Below, one piece after another: positions 58,320 to 64,000 of a stretch of DNA of 64,000 nt. The notes beneath the pieces are model-generated. The model was not told where the DNA came from and made no database searches. It was given only the letters and a program-made list of their open reading frames with translations. The stretch comes from SHVO01 sp050246995. Its GTDB lineage: Bacteria > Pseudomonadota > Alphaproteobacteria > Rhodospirillales > Rhodospirillaceae. The position numbers were made by a program, and so were the translations under genes. The stretch is from positions 186,001-250,000 of the forward strand of contig JBFWVA010000005.1 in the NCBI GenBank assembly GCA_050246995.1, given 5' to 3'. Positions within the stretch are counted from its first letter, which is position 1; each line of letters starts with the position of its first letter.

Positions 58320-59732
58320 TTATTTCTCGTGACGCTTGTCGGCGCCGGCGTCGGCGTCGCTGCCGAACGGCTGATATTCGACGTCTTTGAAATGCGCGAC
58401 GGGGTCGTAAATCTGCACCTCGAGAGCGAGATCGCCGCCCGTCAAAGTCCCAATCGACGCGAGGATCTGGTGCGCGGCGACGAGTTGATCACGCTGCGCC
58501 CGGATCAAGTTGACCTGCGCCGAGAGATAAGCTTGCTCGGCATTCAAGACATCGAGCACGGTGCGCGAGCCGACTTCCGCTTCGCGGCGCGTTCCTTCGA
58601 GCGCGATTTCGTTGGCCGAAATGGCTGACTGGTAGCTCGCGATGGTCGCCGTCGCCGACTGGAAGTTTTCCCACGCCGAGGTTGCCGTATTGCGGGCGTC
58701 GAGACGCGCCTGATCGGCCAGCAGATGCTGTTGGCCGGACGTATGTTTGGCCTGGCGTAAACGAGCGTATTCAGCGCCCTGCTGATAAAGCGGCACAATC
58801 ACCTGCGCCGCCGCGATTGCGCTTTCGTTACGCGACTTGTCGGCCAGCGTGTTCCAGCCGCGCTGGTAGGTGGCGCTGAGATTCACGGTGGGCAGAAGCT
58901 CGCCCTGCACTACGGTCACGTTGTCTTCTGCGGCTTTCGCCGTGTAATCGGCGGCGAGGAAACTTGGGCTTTGCGCCATGGCCGCGGCGATGGCCGCTTC
59001 CAGATTTGCGGGCAGATTCTTTGGGATTTCCGGCTGCACGAGACCTTCCGGCACCTTCCCCACAACGTTCAAATACGCCGAGCGGGCGAGCTGAAGAGAA
59101 CTTTCGGCCTGCACCAATGAGGCGCGCGAGGCGGCCAGACTGGCTTCGGACTGTGCGACATCGGTGCGCGTGATCTCGCCCACACGGAAGCGGTCGTTGG
59201 TGGCGTCAAGCTGACGGCTCAGCACCTGCACGTTGTTGCGCTGGACGTCGACGAGCTTCTGATACTGAAGGACATCCAGGTACGCTGTGGCGGTCTGGAG
59301 AAGCACCTGCGCTTCGGTCGATTCAAGGCGCGCACGCTGGGCCATGACTTGGTTGCGCGCTTGAGACGTGCCCGCCACCGTACGGAAGCCGCGGAACAAC
59401 GGTTGGGTGACCTGCGCGTTCACCGTCTGTTGCGTACGCAGCGTCATCCCGGAGGTATTGACCGGACCGCCAGTGCTGTTGTTGCTTATAATCTCGCTTT
59501 CGTTGCGATTACGTTGCGCGTTGCCGGTCACCTGCAAGCTCGGACGCCAGCCCGACAGCGCGATCGGCACGCTTTCGTCTACGGCGCGCAATTGCGCGCG
59601 CGCGGCGCGAAGATTGGGGTTGCCCTCATAAGCAAGGGCCATGGCTTCACGTAAAGTTTCGGCGTGGGTCGGCTGCACCAGCAGCACGACAGCGGCGCTG
59701 CTTAGAAGCAGCCGTTTCAAGTAGTTAGTCAT
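58320..59732 (-). CDS. tolC: TolC-family outer-membrane efflux protein
   Basis: 470 residues. Signal peptide RLLLSSAAVVLLVQPTHA, then the paired OEP repeats: ETLREAMALAYEGNPNLRAA, STEAQVLLQTATAYLDVLQ, FRVGEITRTDVAQSEASLAA in the first half; NLEAAIAAAMAQSPSFLAAD, TVVQGELLPTVNLSATY and EVGSRTVLDVLNAEQAYLSAQ in the second. Trimeric outer-membrane channel for efflux or type I secretion. The upstream PCMT-like gene is its usual partner. Confidence 0.95.
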   Translation of the reverse strand: MTNYLKRLLLSSAAVVLLVQPTHAETLREAMALAYEGNPNLRAARAQLRAVDESVPIALSGWRPSLQVTGNAQRNRNESEIISNNSTGGPVNTSGMTLRTQQTVNAQVTQPLFRGFRTVAGTSQARNQVMAQRARLESTEAQVLLQTATAYLDVLQYQKLVDVQRNNVQVLSRQLDATNDRFRVGEITRTDVAQSEASLAASRASLVQAESSLQLARSAYLNVVGKVPEGLVQPEIPKNLPANLEAAIAAAMAQSPSFLAADYTAKAAEDNVTVVQGELLPTVNLSATYQRGWNTLADKSRNESAIAAAQVIVPLYQQGAEYARLRQAKHTSGQQHLLADQARLDARNTATSAWENFQSATATIASYQSAISANEIALEGTRREAEVGSRTVLDVLNAEQAYLSAQVNLIRAQRDQLVAAHQILASIGTLTGGDLALEVQIYDPVAHFKDVEYQPFGSDADAGADKRHEK

Positions 59733-59915
59733 ATGGCTTTGCCCCGATTAAAATGTAATGCCAGCCATCGCGTCGTTCCCACACGCGTCGACCTCTATCT
59801 GAAGAAAGTCGGGAATGCCACCGCTTTTCAGTAAGAGTAGGCAACATCACGGAGACGTAACCCCGTCTCGTAAAATAGCTGGCTATGTGATATTAATTTT
59901 AATGTCGGTTCGCGT

Positions 59916-60566
59916 TTAGAACACAAACTTCGGCTGGGGCGCGAACTCCGGGAGGAACGGCATGATCAGATCGAAGTCCGCCCGGCTGCCGAAGGCATCG
60001 CCGACGCGGCTGACCAGGGTCGCCCGGCCCACGGGGCCCGAACGTACCACAGCGACAAGACGGCCGCCGTCGGCAAGCTGACGCTTCAGGGCCGCAGGAA
60101 TTTCGCTCACCGCACCGTCGATCAGGATCACGTCGAAGGGCGCTTTCGCGGCGACTCCCGAAGCGAGATCACCCTTAACGACCGTGACATTCGGGATGAC
60201 GAGCTCGGTCATGATCTTGCTGGCCTTATCGGCAAGCCCGGTATCGTTTTCAAGCACCACGACCGACTGCGCGATGCGCGCGAGCACGGCGGCGCTGTAA
60301 CCGGTGCCGGCGCCGACAACGAGGGCCTTGTCCTGCGGCTGAATGTCGGCGAGCTGCAACAGGCGCGCGAGCGCCATGGGCTCCATGATGAAGCGGCCGT
60401 TGCCGACAGGCTGATCTTCATCGAGATACGCAACCGCGCGGCGCTCGGCCGGGACGAAATATTCCCGAGGCACCTGCTCCATCGCTCCGCTGACCAAAGA
60501 GTCCGTGACCTTGTTGGTCCGGACCTGGCTGGCCACCATTTTGCGGCGTGCGGCGGCAAAATCCAT
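59916..60566 (-). CDS. PCMT-family methyltransferase-like protein
   Basis: 216 residues from ATG 60566. Resembles protein-L-isoaspartate methyltransferase: RRKMVASQVRTNKVTD, VPREYFVPAERRAVAYLDED, ALVVGAGTGYSAAVLARIA, and VILIDGAVSEIPAALKRQL. The SAM loop is VGAGTGYS instead of EVGTGSGYQ as in the pcm gene at 24816. Commonly encoded beside tolC in alphaproteobacteria; the substrate is unproven. Confidence 0.92.
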   Translation of the reverse strand: MDFAAARRKMVASQVRTNKVTDSLVSGAMEQVPREYFVPAERRAVAYLDEDQPVGNGRFIMEPMALARLLQLADIQPQDKALVVGAGTGYSAAVLARIAQSVVVLENDTGLADKASKIMTELVIPNVTVVKGDLASGVAAKAPFDVILIDGAVSEIPAALKRQLADGGRLVAVVRSGPVGRATLVSRVGDAFGSRADFDLIMPFLPEFAPQPKFVF

Positions 60567-60798
60567 CGAAAGCCCCCAATAGAAAAAGGAATTATTGAAG
60601 CAGCTTATACGCGCCCCGCCCAAAATTCACAACGCCGGCCAAGGGCTTGGCCCCATGTAAAAAAACCTACTCTGACGCTTGACCCCGACTAAGGTGGCCC
60701 TCTATAAGGCGCTTCCTTCGCTGGACCGGCCCTTCGGGGACGGCTTAGTAAGGGGTGGCGGCTTGGGGATTGTTTCTCAGTTCCCATGGGCCGAGAAC

Positions 60799-60872
60799 GG
60801 CCGAGTGGCAGAGTGGCCATGCAGGGGACTGCAAATCCCCGTACGTCGGTTCGATTCCGGCCTCGGCCTCCA
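60799..60872 (+). tRNA. tRNA-Cys (GCA)
   Basis: 74 bases including encoded CCA. Acceptor GGCCGAG / CTCGGCC, D arm GCAGAGTGGCCATGC, anticodon arm GGGGA-CTGCAAA-TCCCC with anticodon GCA, T arm GTCGG-TTCGATT-CCGGC, discriminator T. Confidence 0.97.
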
Positions 60873-60886
60873 CAGATGCATGGTGT

Positions 60887-60961
60887 TCCGGCGTAGCTCA
60901 ATGGTAGAGCACGCGGCTGTTAACCGCGGGGTTACAGGTTCGAGCCCTGTCGCCGGAGCCA
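60887..60961 (+). tRNA. tRNA-Asn (GTT)
   Basis: 75 bases including CCA. Acceptor TCCGGCG / CGCCGGA, anticodon loop CTGTTAA with anticodon GTT, T arm ACAGG-TTCGAGC-CCTGT. Lies 14 bases after tRNA-Cys and is probably cotranscribed. Confidence 0.97.
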
Positions 60962-60987
60962 TTCTTCTCTCAAAAAAGCCAGGCGTG

Positions 60988-62253
60988 ATGGCTAAACACA
61001 CGCTCTCTATTCATGATCTCGCTCCTCTCGGCGACGGCATTCACCGCGCCGGGCGTGAGCGCGTCTATGTGGACCGCACGCTGCCTGGCGATGTCGTCGA
61101 GGCTCAAATTCAGAAATCTTCCGGCGGGATTGTGCGCGCTGATGTTGTGCGCATCGTCGAATCCTCGCCGCACCGCGTTAAAGCCCCCTGCCCGCACTAC
61201 GATATCTGCGGGGGCTGCACGCTTCAGCATGCAAGCGAAGAATTTTATCGCGCGTGGAAAGTTGAAACGGTGCGCACAGCCTTCAGCCGGCAGAACATCG
61301 AACCTGCCGCGTGGCTGAATCCGGTTTTTCTGCCCGAAGGTAAGCGTCGGCGCGCGACCTTCGCCGCCTCCAAGAAAAAAAACAACGTCACGCTCGGATA
61401 TTTTCGCCGCCGCTCGCATAGCGTGACCGACATCGCGGCGTGTTTGATCGCCGATCCCGCCATCATGGACATGCGCCGAAAACTTGTGAGCGCGCTCGCG
61501 CCGATTCTCGCGGATGGAAAACCTGCGGATATTTTCGTTCAAACGGTCGGCGGCCAATTTGACCTCGCCATCACCGGCGCGGTCGGAGCAAAGGGCCGCC
61601 CCGATCTTGCGATCTACGAGGCCGCCGCCGAACTCGCGCACAAACTGGGGATCGCGCGCATCTCCTGGAGACCCAAGGAGTACAGCGAAGCGGAGACCTT
61701 GGTGGAGATCACGCCTTTCACCGCGCGGTTCGGGCTTCTCGACGTTCCTCTTCCGCCGTTGGCGTTCCTACAACCAACCAAAGCGGGCGAAGATGCGCTG
61801 ACAGCCGCCGTGATGGCGGCTCTGCCGGACCGCGGCAGCTTCGCCGATCTCTATTCCGGCTGCGGCACCTTCAGCGGCGCGATGCTCGCACGCGGGCCGG
61901 TGGATGCTTTTGACAGCGTCGAGCCTGCGGTGCGCGCACTCGACAAGGCGAAAGGGCCGCACCCATTACGCGCTCAACGCCGCGACCTCGGCCGCCAGCC
62001 CTTGGATGACGACGAAACCAAACGCTACGACGGCGTGGTTTTCGATCCGCCGCGCGTGGGCGCGGAAGAACAGGCCAGAGCGCTGGCCACAAGCAAAGTC
62101 CCTCGCGTCATCGGCGTCTCATGCAATCCCGTGAGTTTCGCGCGCGACGCGCGCATCTTTGTCGAGGGCGGCTACAGACTCGATAGCGTGCAAGTCGTCG
62201 ACCAATTCGCCTGGTCGCACCACGTCGAATTGGTCGCCGCCTTCTCACGCTAG
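60988..62253 (+). CDS. TrmA/RlmD-family RNA uracil-C5 methyltransferase
   Basis: 421 residues from ATG 60988, 26 bases after tRNA-Asn. N-terminal TRAM-like region, Fe-S cluster cysteines in APCPHYDICGGCTLQH, SAM motif ADLYSGCGTFSGAML, FDPPRVGAEEQ and catalytic Cys in IGVSCNPVSFARDARI. Methylates U in rRNA or tRNA; RlmD/RlmC-like, exact target not certain. Stop overlaps the convergent AAG gene by 4 bases. Confidence 0.93.
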   Translation: MAKHTLSIHDLAPLGDGIHRAGRERVYVDRTLPGDVVEAQIQKSSGGIVRADVVRIVESSPHRVKAPCPHYDICGGCTLQHASEEFYRAWKVETVRTAFSRQNIEPAAWLNPVFLPEGKRRRATFAASKKKNNVTLGYFRRRSHSVTDIAACLIADPAIMDMRRKLVSALAPILADGKPADIFVQTVGGQFDLAITGAVGAKGRPDLAIYEAAAELAHKLGIARISWRPKEYSEAETLVEITPFTARFGLLDVPLPPLAFLQPTKAGEDALTAAVMAALPDRGSFADLYSGCGTFSGAMLARGPVDAFDSVEPAVRALDKAKGPHPLRAQRRDLGRQPLDDDETKRYDGVVFDPPRVGAEEQARALATSKVPRVIGVSCNPVSFARDARIFVEGGYRLDSVQVVDQFAWSHHVELVAAFSR

Positions 62254-62849
62254 GCGTTGAGCGCCTTTGGGCCGCTGACGAAGGGATTGTCCTTTACGAA
62301 AAACCGCAGGAGCGGCGCGGCATTTTTTGTGATGCCGATCCGCTTGCTCGCGCCGATCTTGCCCACCTTGTGGCCGTCCTTCGCGAGCCACAGTTCGCCC
62401 TTACGGCAGAGATCTAGCCCCTGCAGCGACAAATCGATGGCGAAAGCTTGCGCGAGACGTCCAGGTCCGCGTGTGAGATCACGCAGCTTCGTCATTCCCC
62501 GATTCTTTTCCATGAGTTCAATTCCGCTCACGGGATCGAGCGCGCGAATCAACACTCCTGTGCCGACGCCTTCCTTGCCGGCGCTGACGTTGAGCATCAT
62601 CGAGACGCCATAGGCGATGTAGACGTAAGCGTGCCCTTTCTCGAGGAACAGCGAACGGTTGCGCGGGGTCAGGCCGCGGAAGGAATGCGCCGCCTCGTCA
62701 TCGTGCAGATACGCTTCTGTCTCGACGATGCGGCCAATCATAAGGCCCGCGCCCGTATGCCGGACGACGAGTTTGCCGAGAAGCCACTTGGCTTGAGTGA
62801 TAGTGCTGGCCGGGAATTCATCCCGGCGGACCAACGCGGGAAGTTTCAC
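62250..62849 (-). CDS. 3-methyladenine DNA glycosylase (AAG/MPG family)
   Basis: 199 residues from GTG 62849, sharing one base with the preceding stop. Blocks: ITQAKWLLGKLVVRH, GRIVETEAYLHDDEAAHSFRG (catalytic Glu), AYVYIAYGVSMMLNV, GVLIRALDPVSGIE, LTRGPGRLAQAFAID. Removes alkylated purines. Operon with the MBL-fold gene. Confidence 0.95.
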   Translation of the reverse strand: MKLPALVRRDEFPASTITQAKWLLGKLVVRHTGAGLMIGRIVETEAYLHDDEAAHSFRGLTPRNRSLFLEKGHAYVYIAYGVSMMLNVSAGKEGVGTGVLIRALDPVSGIELMEKNRGMTKLRDLTRGPGRLAQAFAIDLSLQGLDLCRKGELWLAKDGHKVGKIGASKRIGITKNAAPLLRFFVKDNPFVSGPKALNA

Positions 62850-63676
62850 TAGCCGCCGGCGACGAGAATCATCTGCTCGCGCGCAACGACCGTGCCCGAC
62901 CATTCCTTGCGCGCTTCGAACTCAAGCTGACGCATGAAGTCGTCGTTGTGATCCGGATCGTGATGGAAGATCGCGAGTTGACGCGCGCCGGCCATCTTGC
63001 ACAGGCGCACGCCTTCCTGCCATGTCGAGTGCCCCCAGCCGATTTTGGCTTTGAACTCGGCATCGGTGTAGGTGCAGTCGTAGACGACGATGTCGGCGCC
63101 TTCGATCAATTTAAGAACGGTCTGATCGGGCTTACCGATGACATGCTCGGTGTCGGTGACGTAGCAGATCGACTTGCCCATATATTCGACACGGTAGCCG
63201 GTCGCGCCGTTGGGGTGATTGAGCGGCGCGGTGATGATCTTCACGCCGCCGTCGAGGCCCCAGCTTTCACCAGCTTTGAAGTCTTCAAATGTAAGCGTGG
63301 CCTGCAGCGCTTCGAGCGGTACGGGGAACGTCGGGTTCGCCATCTGGCTGGCGAGCACGTTCTCAATGCCGCCGGCGTTGTAGAGATGGCCCGCCGCGAT
63401 GGTGAAACGGCTGTTCGACATGAACGCCGGACCAAAGAACGGGAAGCCGTTGATGTGATCCCAATGGGAATGGGTGAGCAGCAACGTGCCCTTCCTCACC
63501 CCGTCCTTGATGAATTCTTGCCCGAGATTGCGGATACCCGTGCCGGCGTCCATGATGATCCGCTCGTCGCCGGCGCAGATCTCAAGACAGCTCGTATTGC
63601 CGCCGTAGACCACATGGTCCGGCGACGGACACGCAATGCTTCCGCGGACACCCCAGAATTTGACCGCTAACGTCAA
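62849..63676 (-). CDS. MBL-fold metallohydrolase
   Basis: 275 residues, probably TTG start with GAGGG 6-8 bases upstream. Metallo-beta-lactamase site: LLLTHSHWDHINGFPFF (HXHXDH), later HPNGATGYR, DTEHVIG, AIFHHDPDH. Similar to cyclic-nucleotide or phosphodiesterase-type MBL proteins; the substrate is unknown. Followed directly by the AAG gene. Confidence 0.9.
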   Translation of the reverse strand: MTLAVKFWGVRGSIACPSPDHVVYGGNTSCLEICAGDERIIMDAGTGIRNLGQEFIKDGVRKGTLLLTHSHWDHINGFPFFGPAFMSNSRFTIAAGHLYNAGGIENVLASQMANPTFPVPLEALQATLTFEDFKAGESWGLDGGVKIITAPLNHPNGATGYRVEYMGKSICYVTDTEHVIGKPDQTVLKLIEGADIVVYDCTYTDAEFKAKIGWGHSTWQEGVRLCKMAGARQLAIFHHDPDHNDDFMRQLEFEARKEWSGTVVAREQMILVAGG

Positions 63677-63809
63677 CGTCAGCCCTCTTACAACCCGCAG
63701 GAATAGCTTGTAACACCTAGGCTTATCATAGGAAAAGATAATCTACGCTAGGGACAAATCAACGACTCTACCTCAAGTTGAACCATTTTCCGCACCAGGA
63801 CCTTCCGCG

Positions 63810-64000
63810 ATGACACATAAGCCCATCGTCGCCGCTACGCGGCGCCTCGTGAAACCCGCCGAGGACCGCGTTTCGGCCCGCTTCCAATTCCGCCCCGGTG
63901 ACGATGAGGCCTCCTATACGCCCGAACTGGTGGCAAAGACCGCCGAAGGCGCCGTTGCCCTTCTGTGCACCCCGACCGAACCAATCAATGCCGCGGCCAT
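63810..64000 (+). CDS. D-2-hydroxyacid dehydrogenase, N-terminus (cut by window edge)
   Basis: 63 residues visible from ATG 63810, frame open to the end. MTHKPIVAATRRLVKPAEDR...SYTPELVAKTAEGAVALLCTPTEPINAA is the start of the substrate-binding domain of glyoxylate/hydroxypyruvate reductase-type enzymes. NAD domain outside the window. AGGA precedes the ATG. Confidence 0.8.
   Translation, partial: MTHKPIVAATRRLVKPAEDRVSARFQFRPGDDEASYTPELVAKTAEGAVALLCTPTEPINAAA

Noticed and set aside
60679..60987. N-terminal extension of the RNA methyltransferase gene through the tRNA genes
   Set aside because: The extension would translate both tRNAs; the ATG at 60988 begins the conserved protein.
1..64000. 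Prophage, integrative element or insertion sequence
   Set aside because: No integrase, transposase, phage structural gene, terminal inverted repeat or tRNA-flanking direct repeat was seen.

Overview
The window is chromosomal DNA from a GC-rich alphaproteobacterium. The class is indicated by the gene neighbourhoods pcm2-tolC-popZ-valS and argS-SPOR-nagZ-scpA-scpB-tatABC-serS-surE-pcm-nlpD-yajC-secDF, by trmFO, by DUF4170 modules, by an NDUFAF6-like squalene/phytoene synthase homologue, and by several exact matches to the alphaproteobacterial general-stress sigma factor (EcfG) promoter GGAAC-N16/17-CGTT. I cannot name a genus. No insertion sequence, prophage, CRISPR array or rRNA operon was seen. 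There are two tRNA genes (Cys, Asn).

Layout. 1-3.3 kb: a truncated chemoreceptor-like transducer, a REC-EAL c-di-GMP phosphodiesterase, and TfoX-like and VOC proteins. 3.3-5.3 kb: a compact nitric-oxide module (NsrR-type Rrf2 regulator, truncated haemoglobin, ferredoxin/flavin reductase) with a perfect 23-bp NsrR-like operator. 5.3-16.7 kb: accessory genes, including two paralogous secreted proteins of unknown family, a COG4315-type secreted protein, a GGDEF cyclase, small lipoproteins, a stress-type BON/NTF2-like pair with EcfG promoters, a lone receiver protein and a tandem DUF4170 protein. 16.8-35.8 kb: housekeeping (trmFO, secDF-yajC, nlpD-pcm-surE-serS, tatCBA, scpBA, site-2 protease, nagZ, SPOR, argS), mostly one long leftward transcription unit. 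35.9-49.3 kb: an accessory block around dgt and mscL containing a Tat-exported isocitrate-lyase-like protein with a class II aldolase, a second COG4315-type protein, SelO, a lone receiver, two low-complexity Q/N-rich proteins, an iron-permease-like protein, paralogous six-cysteine secreted proteins, a cysteine-rich copper-binding-type four-helix protein and a haemerythrin. 49.3-64 kb: erpA, xth, ilvD, valS, popZ, tolC, a second PCMT-like gene, the tRNAs, an RlmD/TrmA-type methyltransferase, AAG glycosylase, an MBL-fold hydrolase and the start of a 2-hydroxyacid dehydrogenase.

The most unusual theme is a dispersed general-stress regulon. Five exact EcfG-type promoters were found by eye, all in intergenic DNA and all pointing at a gene: an NTF2-like protein, a BON lipoprotein, mscL, the Cys-rich four-helix protein and a Q-rich disordered protein. 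There are further near matches and an orphan promoter/terminator pair that may encode a small RNA at about 40.88-41.08 kb. With the haemerythrin, iron permease and low-complexity proteins, the 41-49 kb block looks like a stress island placed between dgt, argS and erpA, genes that are often close together in alphaproteobacteria. Promoter and RNA calls rest on sequence pattern only; database searches and transcription-start data would be decisive.
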